A DNA stretch of 36,006 nucleotides from Levilactobacillus suantsaiihabitans (GCF_004745505.1 NZ_RKLX01000024.1:1-36006); one strand, 5' to 3'. Positions 1 through 9,189 are shown, counted from the first letter of the stretch. The notes: generated by a model not told the origin, from the letters alone. Program-made: numbers and translations.

Positions 1-66
1 CAAAATTTTGAGCGAACGCATCGAGGTTTCAAGCAAATTCAAGATACGTTAGAATCCATGTATTAG
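1..66 (+). pseudogene. C-terminal end of an IS transposase, probably IS256 family (cut by window edge)
   Basis: Frame 1 is open from the first base and stops at TAG 64-66, giving 21 residues that end in QIQDTLESMY. This resembles the tail of IS256-group transposases, and a sequence resembling the terminal inverted repeat of that group follows directly (85-118). The rest of the gene lies outside the window, so whether the element is complete cannot be judged. The family call rests on the tail plus the end sequence, not on a catalytic motif. Confidence 0.5.
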
Positions 67-84
67 AAGCTAGCTAATGGGAGA

Positions 85-118
85 GGACTTCCATTTACAC
101 AAAAAATTTGACACTCCC
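85..118. mobile_element. Terminal inverted repeat (right end) of an IS256-like element
   Basis: The stretch contains GGACTTCC, then ATTTACACAAAAAATTTGAC, and ends in ACTCCC. Read from outside inward it begins GGGAGTGTCAAA and runs into TGTGTAAATGGAAGTCC, which resembles ends I recall for IS256/IS1310-type elements of lactobacilli and enterococci. It lies 18 bases after the transposase stop. The partner end is outside the window. Confidence 0.5.
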
Positions 119-148
119 GATGAAGAGAGCTCCCTGCATAGTCTGTTT

Positions 149-1099
149 TTAATGCAAACTATTGATATAGGCTAGACTTAAGTCTTTGTCATTAGTACTA
201 ATCGACTCATTACCAGTTAACGTATTTAGATATGCTTGCAATACAGTATGTTCTTCAACGAGTAAGAAAAATGATTGCTTGCCGTTTTTTACGGTTAAAT
301 TATAGGCACCTGCGTCACCGTTATAGCTGTCACGGCTCTGAAAAACATTACCTAGCTTAAGGCTCAGCTTATAGCGGTAGTGTTTACCAATCTTTGTTCT
401 TTTAGTAGTTACGCCATTAACTCGCTTATTTAAATAGTATGTGATTGTTGAGTGAGTTCGCTTAAACTTCTTAATTTTTGCATAGTAAGTAGCACCAAAA
501 GACTGGCCCGACTTATGGTACACTAATTGGCTATCAGCTGTAACTGAGATAAACGGTAATTTAGTTGCCGCACCATCATATTGTGCTTGACTAGTCTTAA
601 CCGATAACTTAGGAACGCTGGCTAAAGAGTTGTAAGAAAACGCCGTATTGCGAACGTATTTTTTTACAGCCCCATTATTAACTTTATTCATAGGATAACT
701 GTAATGCCAGTTTCCTAGTTTTTTTACACGCTTTTGATTCTTAATGCTCAGTGTTGTATTATCCACATTTATAATGTTCCCCTGATCATCAGCATAACCA
801 GTGATTACGGACCCTTTTGGTAGGGTTGCCGTTTTGTGCTTGAACTCGTTGGTCAATTTAAGTGACTTGTTTAACTTGTAAGTCTGAAACCGATTATACG
901 GAGAAATAGTTTCGTTTTTTTCAGTAACGCCTATACCAGTTGTAAACGTTGTGTTGGCATTAAAGATATTACTAATATTAATTTTAGCAACTTCTTTATT
1001 TACTTTACTTTTAGCAGACGCGTCAGTTACGGCCATGCTCCCCACCATGGCACCTAGCAGCATTAGTAATGCGGCGCCCTTTCCGTTGATTTTGAACAA
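149..1099 (-). CDS. Secreted protein of unknown function
   Basis: 316 residues, starting at TTG (1099-1097) behind the strong ribosome site AGGGGG. The N-terminus is a signal peptide: a short basic start, a hydrophobic stretch at residues 9-24, then DASAKS with likely cleavage after ASA. The mature protein is rich in Lys, Tyr, Thr and Asn, like many secreted lactobacillal proteins, with no cell-wall anchor or catalytic motif that I recognise. It is noticeably AT-richer than the housekeeping genes further right and sits next to an IS end, which suggests horizontal acquisition. A perfect TATAAT lies at 1133-1138. I see no clear terminator between its stop and the IS end. Secretion is well supported; function is unknown. 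Confidence 0.75.
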   Translation of the reverse strand: MFKINGKGAALLMLLGAMVGSMAVTDASAKSKVNKEVAKINISNIFNANTTFTTGIGVTEKNETISPYNRFQTYKLNKSLKLTNEFKHKTATLPKGSVITGYADDQGNIINVDNTTLSIKNQKRVKKLGNWHYSYPMNKVNNGAVKKYVRNTAFSYNSLASVPKLSVKTSQAQYDGAATKLPFISVTADSQLVYHKSGQSFGATYYAKIKKFKRTHSTITYYLNKRVNGVTTKRTKIGKHYRYKLSLKLGNVFQSRDSYNGDAGAYNLTVKNGKQSFFLLVEEHTVLQAYLNTLTGNESISTNDKDLSLAYINSLH

Positions 1100-1132
1100 A
1101 CAATTACCCCCTAATATAGTTCCTTACTAGAC

Positions 1133-1138
1133 ATTATA
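1133..1138 (-). promoter_or_regulatory. -10 box (TATAAT) for the 149-1099 gene
   Basis: Perfect TATAAT on the minus strand, 34 bases upstream of the TTG start. The -35 region 17 bases upstream is only T-rich (TTTTAA) and overlaps the T-run of the preceding terminator. Confidence 0.45.
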
Positions 1139-1155
1139 GCGCAAGCCCACTAACC

Positions 1156-1189
1156 TTAAAAACCACCCTATTAACCGGCAGGGTGGTTT
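1156..1189 (-). terminator. Rho-independent terminator after the 65-aa gene
   Basis: Nine-base perfect stem AACCACCCT (1161-1169 on the plus strand) with AGGGTGGTT (1180-1188), followed on the minus strand by TTTTTAAGG. It overlaps the stop codon of the upstream small gene. Confidence 0.8.
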
Positions 1190-1385
1190 ACTGTTGTTCA
1201 TTTAAAGCAGCTTCCCGCTGGTTAATTAGTTCTCTGAGCTCTTGCAGGTCGTCAAGTGTGGCCTTGGTGCGGATAAAGCTACGCGCGCTAGATCGGGCCC
1301 CCAAGTATCGGGTTCTTTCTTTATGCTTCTCGTCCCACTTTTTATTGGCCCTAGCCCGTGCCTCAGTGTATTCATTTTTAGCCAT
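1188..1385 (-). CDS. Small highly charged protein (65 aa), unknown function
   Basis: 65 residues beginning MAKNEYTEARARANKKWDEK and dominated by Arg, Lys, Glu and Ala. It is predicted to be soluble and largely helical, with a C-terminal heptad-like segment (LDDLQELRELINQREAAL) that could be a coiled coil. I recall similar short proteins from lactobacillal plasmids and phage-like regions, but I cannot name a family. Its start overlaps the stop of the 31-aa membrane peptide by 8 bases (ATGGCTAA), so the two are probably translationally coupled. A strong terminator overlaps its stop codon. Confidence 0.6.
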   Translation of the reverse strand: MAKNEYTEARARANKKWDEKHKERTRYLGARSSARSFIRTKATLDDLQELRELINQREAALNEQQ

Positions 1386-1473
1386 TATGACTCACCCTAA
1401 CTAAGTTATAAATCGCCAGCAGTAAGCCAATAATAGAAATCCCCAAAGCTGTAATTGAAATGATGTGCGTCAT
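1378..1473 (-). CDS. 31-aa single-pass membrane peptide
   Basis: A short ORF reading MTHIISITALGISIIGLL, then LAIYNLVRVSHNG and stop. Residues 4-25 form one hydrophobic segment with a basic/polar C-terminus, the general architecture of small membrane toxins or regulatory peptides. It does not match the Fst/Ldr or Hol_Tox signatures that I know. A strong ribosome site (AAAGGGAGTGGGAG) precedes the ATG. The last 8 bases overlap the start of the 65-aa gene, arguing for real, coupled translation. Toxin function is a guess from size and topology only. Confidence 0.5.
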   Translation of the reverse strand: MTHIISITALGISIIGLLLAIYNLVRVSHNG

Positions 1474-1539
1474 TACTCCCACTCCCTTTGTGTGATAATA
1501 TTGTCCAATAATAATTGGGTTGCCGCTCGCTTGTTGCTT

Positions 1540-1605
1540 CTATTTATGTTGCCTGCAGTGCCGCTTTGGCTTTCGGGTAGCCTTAGCAACGACAATCAGG
1601 TTCAT
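1540..1605 (-). CDS. 21-aa basic micro-ORF (possible leader peptide)
   Basis: Micro-ORF reading MNLIVVAKATRKPKRHCRQHK with the strong ribosome site GAGAGGGTG 5 bases before its ATG. The C-terminal two thirds is very basic, with several Lys, Arg and His residues. It lies 66 bases upstream of the 31-aa membrane peptide on the same strand. A candidate promoter within the palindrome at 1628-1657 would start transcription about 15 bases before the ATG. It may be a leader or nucleic-acid-binding peptide; it could also be fortuitous. Confidence 0.35.
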   Translation of the reverse strand: MNLIVVAKATRKPKRHCRQHK

Positions 1606-1627
1606 TTTATCACCCTCTCTACACCTA

Positions 1628-1657
1628 TTACAATAAACTACATGCAATGTATTGTAA
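1628..1657. promoter_or_regulatory. Palindrome with candidate divergent promoters
   Basis: Perfect 8-base arms TTACAATA (1628-1635) and TATTGTAA (1650-1657) separated by 14 bases. By symmetry each strand carries TTACAA, 16 bases, TATTGT, a weak promoter-like arrangement in both directions. The minus-direction start would lead directly into the GAGAGG ribosome site of the 21-aa ORF; the plus-direction start would give an RNA ending at the terminator near 1868. It could equally be a repressor operator. Confidence 0.35.
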
Positions 1658-1662
1658 CCAGC

Positions 1663-1868
1663 GTTTCGGCAACTTCCTCAAATTTTTTGGTGCCCATTTC
1701 TGGGGATATTCATTGCCTAAGCACCGCCGTCATGCTCTTATGTGAGGGTAAACGAAAAGGCCTGATGGTTTGCACACCAGCCCCTTTCACCGCAAGCCGC
1801 TTTAAAGGCGGTGACAGTTATAGACCAATTAAGTCGCCCAACCCGTCAAAGTTAGGGACGGCTTTTTT
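1663..1868 (+). ncRNA. Candidate small RNA ending at a plus-strand terminator
   Basis: No convincing plus-strand gene lies here, but the region ends in a terminator-like hairpin (CCGTC 1843-1847 with GACGG 1857-1861, then CTTTTTTAT) and contains a second hairpin (CACCGC 1788-1793 with GCGGTG 1808-1813). The start is inferred from the weak plus-strand promoter in the adjacent palindrome. A regulatory RNA divergent from the small-ORF operon is possible. Confidence 0.25.
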
Positions 1869-1992
1869 ATTTACGCTTGTCTTCGGTTAGGTCTTTTGGC
1901 CTGTGGGATGGCTTTAAGCCAAATCGCTGCCCACTACTAGAACGTACACCTGATGGGCATTACGGCCGCTCTTGTAAGCATTGGCTAAATTA

Positions 1993-2040
1993 AAAACCGG
2001 TTCCACTAGCGACCTGAGAGGCGTTGGTAGAACCGGTTTT
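1993..2040 (-). terminator. Bidirectional terminator after the UDG-like gene
   Basis: Perfect 11-base arms AAAACCGGTTC (1993-2003) and GAACCGGTTTT (2030-2040). On the minus strand the stem is followed by TTTTTAATTT. It is about 58 bases downstream of the UDG-like stop codon and also insulates the small-ORF region. Confidence 0.75.
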
Positions 2041-2098
2041 GGGTTTAATGATATGCAGATTAACTTTAACGAACGGCAAATGGGCAGCCGAAGCAGCG

Positions 2099-2692
2099 CT
2101 AACGGTCACCCATGATTGCACCCACGCGAGCTTGGAGTTCGGGCACCACAGTCTCCGTGAACCACGGGTGCTGGTGCATCCAGCCGTAATTTAACGGCGA
2201 AGGATGGACCAACGGGAAGTAGTCCGGCAGATAGTCCGCGTAGTGTTCGACCGTAGCCGTCAACGTTCTCTCACGGTGTGGCAGGTAGTATTTTTGCGCG
2301 TATTGGCCGATCAGAAGTGTCAGCTTAATGTCCGGCATCAGTTCGAGCAACGGCGCATGCCATTTTTCCGCGAAGCCCTTGCGTGGCGGCAAATCGCCGC
2401 CGTGAGCATGCTTGCCAGGATAGTAAAAGTCTAACGGCAACACGGCCAGCTTACCGGAATGGTAGAACTGGTCCTTGGTCACGCCCATCCAGTCGCGGAG
2501 CCGATTTCCACTGGCGTCGTCCCAAAAGGTCATCGACGCTTGCGCCTGGCGACTCGGGGCCTGGCTGACCAATAAGATTTCGGCCTGGGGGTCAACGTGA
2601 TACAACGGCAACATCCCCTGCTGCGTAAAATCGCGATTCATGGGGTCCGCTTGAATGGCTTGGAAAATTTCTGCTGCTTTAGAAATCGTCAT
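2099..2692 (-). CDS. Uracil-DNA glycosylase family protein
   Basis: 197 residues of the uracil-DNA glycosylase superfamily, which excises uracil or related lesions from DNA by N-glycosidic cleavage. Visible signatures are SQAPSRQA at about residues 43-50 in the position of the GxxPG water-activating loop, LLIGQYAQKYY at about 126-136 in the central strand region, and the superfamily-typical HPSPLN at 163-168. There is no catalytic Asp of the Ung type (GQDPYH) and no four-cysteine iron-sulfur set, so it belongs to the short UDG-like group found in Firmicutes rather than to family 1 or 4. Substrate is not predictable. It is a separate unit downstream of ispE with its own terminator. Confidence 0.8.
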   Translation of the reverse strand: MTISKAAEIFQAIQADPMNRDFTQQGMLPLYHVDPQAEILLVSQAPSRQAQASMTFWDDASGNRLRDWMGVTKDQFYHSGKLAVLPLDFYYPGKHAHGGDLPPRKGFAEKWHAPLLELMPDIKLTLLIGQYAQKYYLPHRERTLTATVEHYADYLPDYFPLVHPSPLNYGWMHQHPWFTETVVPELQARVGAIMGDR

Positions 2693-2861
2693 TTTTTCAC
2701 AAACATCCTTACATTTTAAATTGATACCGCTTACTAATTACCTGACCTAAAACCGCCTACTCCGAGTCGACAACCTATTTTCGACTGAGTACCGGTTAAA
2801 CACCATGCTGGCGTGCGATGCAAGACCATCCCGCCGGCTACCGCCATTTAGGGCGTTGGCC

Positions 2862-3716
2862 CTACGGCAACGGCCGCACCAAATACACCTCGCGACAAAA
2901 GCCCTTCATCCCGTTGAAGACGCGTTGGGCCCGTGACTGCTTGCTGCAGAGGCCAAAGACGGTCGGCCCCGTCCCGCTCATCTGTGCGGCGTCGGCGCCG
3001 AACTTCATCATCTGCTGCTTAAGTTGGGTAATTTCCGGGTAACGATGGGTCGTTAATGGCTCCAAGGCGTTGCCCATGACGGCACACATGCCGGCGATAT
3101 CTTGCTCGCGCACCGCTCGTAACAGAGCGTCGATGTCGGGGTGGTCGAGTTGGTCGTAGCGAATCTGCTGAAGGATGCTGGGCGTCGACACGCTGACCTT
3201 GGGCTTGGCCAACACGACCCAGGCCGCGGGTAATTTCGACAGTGGCGTGATGCGTTCCCCCCGTCCGCGCACGTGTGCCGTGCGACCGTAGACGCAATAT
3301 GGCACGTCTGAATCAATCTGCAGGCCCAGTTCCGCCAGTTCTTGCCAGCTAAGGCCCAACGACCACGCCTGGTTCAACCCGCGCAACACGGCCGCGGCAT
3401 CCGAGGATCCGCCCCCCAGACCGGCAGCCACCGGAATATTTTTCTTGATGCGAATATTCACACCCTCGTCGATATGATAATTGGTCTGTAACAAGTTCGC
3501 CGCCTGAAACGCGAGATTGCGTTGGTCATTGGGCAAAAAACCACTATCAGAGGCGACGCGGATGCGTTTGTGTTTGGTTAACGTCTGAATTTCAACGTAG
3601 TCTGCCAAATCCACGGACGTCATGACCATGTTCCACTCTTCGGCACCATCCTGGTGGTGGTATGGCGTGTCGAGCCCGAGGTTTATCTTGGCTGGTGCCT
3701 TTTCAATCAGTTGCAT
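2862..3716 (-). CDS. ispE: 4-diphosphocytidyl-2-C-methyl-D-erythritol kinase
   Basis: 284 residues, the usual length for IspE, a GHMP-family kinase that phosphorylates CDP-methylerythritol in the MEP isoprenoid pathway. Motif 1 is KAPAKINLGL at residues 6-15 with the substrate-side Lys10; the glycine-rich ATP loop PVAAGLGGGSSDAAAVL is at 95-111; the catalytic-Asp region IDSDVPYC is at 134-141; and motif 3 MSGTGPTVFG is at 246-255. GGTGA precedes the ATG. The gene follows veg on the same strand but has its own TATAAT (3778-3783). The window also has HMG-CoA reductase, so the organism probably makes isoprenoids by the mevalonate route, which makes this IspE a likely orphan with a different or vestigial role. 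Confidence 0.93.
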   Translation of the reverse strand: MQLIEKAPAKINLGLDTPYHHQDGAEEWNMVMTSVDLADYVEIQTLTKHKRIRVASDSGFLPNDQRNLAFQAANLLQTNYHIDEGVNIRIKKNIPVAAGLGGGSSDAAAVLRGLNQAWSLGLSWQELAELGLQIDSDVPYCVYGRTAHVRGRGERITPLSKLPAAWVVLAKPKVSVSTPSILQQIRYDQLDHPDIDALLRAVREQDIAGMCAVMGNALEPLTTHRYPEITQLKQQMMKFGADAAQMSGTGPTVFGLCSKQSRAQRVFNGMKGFCREVYLVRPLP

Positions 3717-3737
3717 GCGCTCACCTGCATTCTACTA

Positions 3738-3753
3738 GGTAGGGCACCCTACC
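3738..3753. repeat. 16-base palindrome in the ispE leader
   Basis: GGTAGGG and CCCTACC flank CA, a perfect inverted repeat between the ispE -10 box and its ribosome site, 22 bases from the start codon. It could be an operator or an mRNA hairpin. Confidence 0.4.
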
Positions 3754-3777
3754 ATTATCGTGAATATGATTAAGCCC

Positions 3778-3783
3778 ATTATA
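3778..3783 (-). promoter_or_regulatory. -10 box (TATAAT) for ispE
   Basis: Perfect TATAAT on the minus strand, about 60 bases before the ispE ATG. The -35 position 17 bases upstream (TTTTAT) overlaps the T-run of the veg terminator, so the consensus is poor there. Confidence 0.45.
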
Positions 3784-3798
3784 CTATGGTTTTAGGCA

Positions 3799-3822
3799 AA
3801 ATAAAAAGGCCTTGTTAGGCCC
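3799..3822 (-). terminator. Rho-independent terminator after veg
   Basis: Stem GGCCT with AGGCC and loop AACA on the minus strand, directly followed by TTTTTATTTT. It lies immediately after the veg stop codon. Confidence 0.75.
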
Positions 3823-3828
3823 AATTAT

Positions 3829-4065
3829 TTATTCATCAAAGTCAACTTCGATGTTTTTGGTTAAAATATCGGTATAGCTGTATGAAACCCGTTCAAACGA
3901 ATTTTCGTTTTGGTCTAGATCCACTACGAAAACGGCTGGATAGGTTTCCCGAAGAATTCCATGCCGCTCTGTCGTTTTTTTACGACCGGCCTGAGCAATC
4001 ACCATCAACTTTTCGCCGATGCGATCATCCAGTTTATTCTTAATGTTCGCTAAACTTGTTGGCAT
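3829..4065 (-). CDS. veg: Veg family protein
   Basis: 78 residues from the ATG at 4065, chosen because GAGGTG lies 7 bases upstream and the protein then begins MPTSLANIKNKLDDRIGEK, as in Veg homologues. An in-frame ATG at 4104 has no ribosome site. The conserved block GRKKTTERHGIL followed by YPAVFVVDLDQ is typical of Veg, a small Gram-positive protein linked to biofilm formation and sporulation in Bacillus; no enzymatic activity is known. It follows ksgA, its usual neighbour, and is preceded by two tandem near-consensus promoters, in line with the very strong veg promoter known in Bacillus subtilis. Confidence 0.9.
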   Translation of the reverse strand: MPTSLANIKNKLDDRIGEKLMVIAQAGRKKTTERHGILRETYPAVFVVDLDQNENSFERVSYSYTDILTKNIEVDFDE

Positions 4066-4086
4066 GCACTTCACCTCTGTGAAACA

Positions 4087-4144
4087 ATTATACCATCGTT
4101 TCACGCGAATTGCAAATTATACCACAACCGGCGTAAATCCGCAA
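4087..4144 (-). promoter_or_regulatory. Tandem veg promoters
   Basis: Two overlapping sigma-A type promoters on the minus strand. The upstream one is TTGCGG (4144-4139), 17 bases, TATAAT (4121-4116). The downstream one is TTGCAA (4115-4110), 17 bases, TATAAT (4092-4087). Both have ideal spacing and perfect -10 boxes. Confidence 0.8.
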
Positions 4145-4164
4145 GAATCCTCAATTGGTAAGGG

Positions 4165-5055
4165 TTACATAAGTCCTTCATTGTGGAAAGCGTTGGTTAA
4201 TTCGATGAAATTTATCAAGGTTAGCCGTTCTGGCCGTAACTGTCGGGAAATTCCCGTCTGATTTAAGACCGTTTCAATCCGTTCCCGGACCTCAGGCTGC
4301 TTGCCAAAAATCCCCTGAAGATTGTTCCACAAGGATTTCCGCCGATGAGCGAAGCATCCCTTAACAAAACCAAACAGGGCCTTGTCTTCGTACGGATTGA
4401 CTGGTAGCGCTTCACGCGGCGTCAGACGAATGATGGCCGAATCCACGTTGGGTTGCGGAATGAAGGCCGTCCGCGGCACATCAAAGGCAACTTCCACGTG
4501 CGCGCGGTATTGCATGACCACGGACAGCGACCCGTACGCCTTGGTGCCAGGTTGGGCCACGAGCCGATCGGCCACTTCGGCTTGCATCATGACCACGATG
4601 GCCGCGAAGTCCACCGTACTCTGGAGCACGCCCATCAGGATCGGCGTCGTGATGTAATACGGCAGGTTGGCAATCAGCTTGACGGGAGGGCCGGGTTCAA
4701 ACTCGGACGCGACCACTGCTGGCAAATTCGCCTGCAAGATGTCTTCGTTGATGACCTTGACGTTGTCGTAATCCATCAGCGTTTCGTCCAACACGGGCAG
4801 AAGGTTCTCATCGATTTCAAACGCCACGACCTTGCGCGCACGCTTGGCGATTTGTTCCGTCAACGCCCCGATTCCGGGACCGATTTCAATCACGTTGTCC
4901 TGGTCGGTCACGTCGCCCGCAGCCACGATGTTGCGTAAGATATTCAAATCCGACAGGAAATTTTGACCCAGACTCTTCTTCGCTACCAAATGATACCGGT
5001 TCAGAATCGCCTTGGTTCGGGCTGGTGAGCCAATTTCAGGGACTTCATTTTTCAT
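4165..5055 (-). CDS. rsmA: 16S rRNA (adenine(1518)-N(6)/adenine(1519)-N(6))-dimethyltransferase
   Basis: 296 residues of RsmA (KsgA), which dimethylates the two adjacent adenosines in the 3' terminal hairpin of 16S rRNA using S-adenosylmethionine, late in small-subunit assembly. The N-terminal KKSLGQNFL is at residues 27-35, the SAM-binding motif [13 protein letters not shown] at 55-66, and the catalytic [10 protein letters not shown] (motif IV) at 130-139. Its ATG overlaps the rnmV stop (ATGA), and GGAGG lies within the end of rnmV. It is the third gene of the tatD-rnmV-rsmA operon, a conserved arrangement in Firmicutes. Confidence 0.97.
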   Translation of the reverse strand: MKNEVPEIGSPARTKAILNRYHLVAKKSLGQNFLSDLNILRNIVAAGDVTDQDNVIEIGPGIGALTEQIAKRARKVVAFEIDENLLPVLDETLMDYDNVKVINEDILQANLPAVVASEFEPGPPVKLIANLPYYITTPILMGVLQSTVDFAAIVVMMQAEVADRLVAQPGTKAYGSLSVVMQYRAHVEVAFDVPRTAFIPQPNVDSAIIRLTPREALPVNPYEDKALFGFVKGCFAHRRKSLWNNLQGIFGKQPEVRERIETVLNQTGISRQLRPERLTLINFIELTNAFHNEGLM

Positions 5056-5618
5056 TTATCTTCCTCCTTCGCCCGCACCTGCTTGAGGGCGGCGGCAAAA
5101 TCAGCCGGTTGGATGCCAAACATGCGCAGCCGCTTTTCCAACTGCTTGCCATTGATGTAACCGATCTGTAGCAGTTCACCCAACTGCTCGCGGCGTTCTT
5201 TGGCACCGGGACCGCCAATCAAGCCCGCGGCCAGCAGGTCTTCATGGGTGATCAGGGTCGGGGCCGCCGTGGTCTCGGTGTACACGTGGCTGAGCGCCGC
5301 GCGGATAGCCTCTGGACTGGCATGCTCCACGCCCAGTGAGCCCCCGGCCTTATCCGGACGCCCCTCTGCCTTGGGCAAAAAGGCGTGTTTGGCGTTGGGC
5401 ACGGCTTCGGCCACAATCTTGCGAATCTTCTCGCCGGAAAAGTCCGGGTCAGTGAAGATGATGATGCCCCGCTGGTCCGCTAATTTTTCAATCAACGCCA
5501 GGGTGTCTTCGTCAATCGCGGAGCCGCGGGTCTCAATCGTGTCCGCATTGACGGCGCGGTTGATCTGCTTGGTATCGTCCTTGCCCTCAACCACGAGCAC
5601 TTCTTTAATCTTTTTCAT
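5052..5618 (-). CDS. rnmV: Ribonuclease M5
   Basis: 188 residues of the TOPRIM-domain RNase M5, which matures 5S rRNA from its precursor together with a ribosomal protein. The TOPRIM acidic motifs are EGKDD at residues 11-15 and TDPDFSGE at 56-63. The C-terminal part is the family-specific domain. It overlaps the 3' end of tatD by 14 bases and ends in an ATGA overlap with rsmA, so the three genes are tightly co-translated. A 5S rRNA gene, the substrate type, lies at the right edge of this window. Confidence 0.95.
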   Translation of the reverse strand: MKKIKEVLVVEGKDDTKQINRAVNADTIETRGSAIDEDTLALIEKLADQRGIIIFTDPDFSGEKIRKIVAEAVPNAKHAFLPKAEGRPDKAGGSLGVEHASPEAIRAALSHVYTETTAAPTLITHEDLLAAGLIGGPGAKERREQLGELLQIGYINGKQLEKRLRMFGIQPADFAAALKQVRAKEEDK

Positions 5619-6384
5619 TTATCTTGTAAAACTCCTCTGCGTTCTTAAACGTGGCCGCCGCGATGGCTTCCGGGGTGGTTTCCCGTTCCTTGGCAATCGC
5701 TTCGACCGTGTAGCGGGTAAAGCCGGGTTCGTTTTGTTCGCCCCGGTGTGGTTCTGGCGTCAAATATGGGGCATCGGTCTCGACCATCATCACGTCCAGC
5801 GGCGTTGCCCGCACGGAATCGTGGACCTCGTGGGCGTTCTTAAAGCTGGCCACACCAGAATAGGAAATGTGCATGCCCAGGTCCAAGAATTTCTTCAACC
5901 ACTCGGGGTCGCCGTTGAAACTGTGCATAACCCCACCAATGTCGCGGATATCCGCGTCCTTGATGATGCGGTACGTGTCTTCAAAGGCATCGCGGTTGTG
6001 GACGGCAATCGGCTTGCCCACTTCTTTGGCAATCGCAATTTGCCGGGCAAAGACCTTACGCTGGACGTCTTGCGGCGACGTGTCCCAGTGATAGTCCAAG
6101 CCAATTTCTCCTAGGGCCACGACCCGGTCATCGGCCAACTGTTCTTCCAACAGCTTTTCGGCCGCAGCGTCATAATTCTTCGAGTCTTCCGGGTGCCAGC
6201 CGACCGCGGCATACAACTGCGGGTACTGGTGTGCCAACTTGATGGCGTCGGCATTCAGCTGCGTGTTCGAGCCGATATTGGTCATCTTGACCACACCCAA
6301 GTCGGCGGCCCGCTTGAGGTAGCCGGGCACGTCGTTGATGAACTCTTCGCTGTTCAAATGCGTATGCGAATCAAAGATTTTCAT
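5605..6384 (-). CDS. TatD family metal-dependent hydrolase
   Basis: 259 residues of the TatD amidohydrolase-fold family, metal-dependent DNases. Metal ligands are visible as DSHTHL (His7, His9), the Glu of LGEIGLDYHWD (about residue 93), His129 in VHNRD, His154 in GVMHSF and the Asp of VETDAPYLTPE (about residue 204). AAAGGAG precedes the ATG. It is the first gene of the tatD-rnmV-rsmA operon. In related genomes it follows metG closely; here almost 700 bases carrying a non-coding repeat lie between them. Confidence 0.93.
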   Translation of the reverse strand: MKIFDSHTHLNSEEFINDVPGYLKRAADLGVVKMTNIGSNTQLNADAIKLAHQYPQLYAAVGWHPEDSKNYDAAAEKLLEEQLADDRVVALGEIGLDYHWDTSPQDVQRKVFARQIAIAKEVGKPIAVHNRDAFEDTYRIIKDADIRDIGGVMHSFNGDPEWLKKFLDLGMHISYSGVASFKNAHEVHDSVRATPLDVMMVETDAPYLTPEPHRGEQNEPGFTRYTVEAIAKERETTPEAIAAATFKNAEEFYKINEKD

Positions 6385-6466
6385 CGTGTGTCTCCTTTGT
6401 TTTTACTGCTTTTTGTTAAATGGTTTAAGCCATCCGCCTTACCGTTCCGCGAAATCCAGGTTGGCG

Positions 6467-7005
6467 GAGACCAGTGCCTGCGGCTGCCAGGGGTTCCGCC
6501 TGCTATGGGGGACACCTCCAGCCCAGATGCGGGCTTCCGGTTCGCTTGGAAGCCTGGCCAAACTCGCCAGTCTCCCAAGTCGCCCCACGCTGTAGGCCGA
6601 GACAAAACCTCGGCCAACACCGTCGACACAGCTGGCTCCACCCCTGGCCTCCTCCGGCAAAATAGTCCCCGTCCAAGTCTTAAACGCCACAGCCATCCCA
6701 ATTGGGATGTGTTACAGTAGCAACCACCATTATCAGGCAGTCACGGATGATGATTCCAATAGACGCCAACCGCTTCTTTACACCACTGGTTGCCGACCAA
6801 CTCATTGTAGCCGAGAGTGGAGCGAAAACTAGGCTCAGCCGGAGAATTTAGCAGCGCTCTTCGCTGGTAAATTGGTGACTTTGAGACGTGTTCTTCGGCT
6901 CAAAGCAAGGGCCGAGACCGGGCTTTGGCTCAGGCCGTCCTCCCCCAGCACCAGTCCCCCCCTAGCTTTCGCGCAACGGTAGGCGGACAGCGTCCACATT
7001 GCCCG
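6467..7005. repeat. Long non-coding structured element, copy A
   Basis: This stretch between metG and tatD contains no convincing gene. It aligns with 20677-21204 in two conserved blocks (about 6467-6665 and 6884-7005) separated by a diverged middle of nearly equal length. Hairpins are conserved by pairing rather than by sequence: GGCCGAG with CTCGGCC here (near 6595-6616), versus CCTGGC with GCCAGG in copy B. TTTGAG with CTCAAA (near 6889-6905) is identical in both copies, and GGCCGAG with CTC-A-GGCC (near 6910-6935) corresponds to GTCGAG with CTCGAC in copy B. Single-base indels between copies rule out a shared reading frame. The transcribed strand is unknown. Confidence 0.75.
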
Positions 7006-7020
7006 CAACCAGTGTTTATA

Positions 7021-7066
7021 ACAAAACGCGGTCGGCGTCTCATCGATCCGCCGCCCACGTTTTGGT
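7021..7066 (-). terminator. Probable terminator hairpin after metG
   Basis: CAAAACG (7022-7028) pairs with CGTTTTG (7058-7064), with further pairing inside (GG..CGGCG with CGCCG..CC). It lies 20 bases after the metG stop. The following minus-strand sequence TTATAAAC is only weakly U-rich. Confidence 0.5.
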
Positions 7067-7083
7067 TATGGTTTATTTAATTT

Positions 7084-9186
<2,103 letters not shown>

Positions 9187-9189
9187 TCA

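Noticed and set aside
1378-1473. Assignment of the 31-aa peptide to the Fst/Ldr type I toxin family
   Set aside because: Size and topology fit, but the family signature residues and the convergent antisense RNA layout are not seen; kept as an unnamed membrane peptide.
5200-6114. 304-aa plus-strand ORF
   Set aside because: It lies antisense to rnmV and tatD, whose motifs are certain; no ribosome site.
6381-6720. ORFs on both strands in the metG-tatD gap (for example 6381-6701 minus, 6193-6720 plus)
   Set aside because: The homologous sequence at 20677-21204 contains single-base indels that break the frames, and hairpin conservation explains the similarity better than coding.
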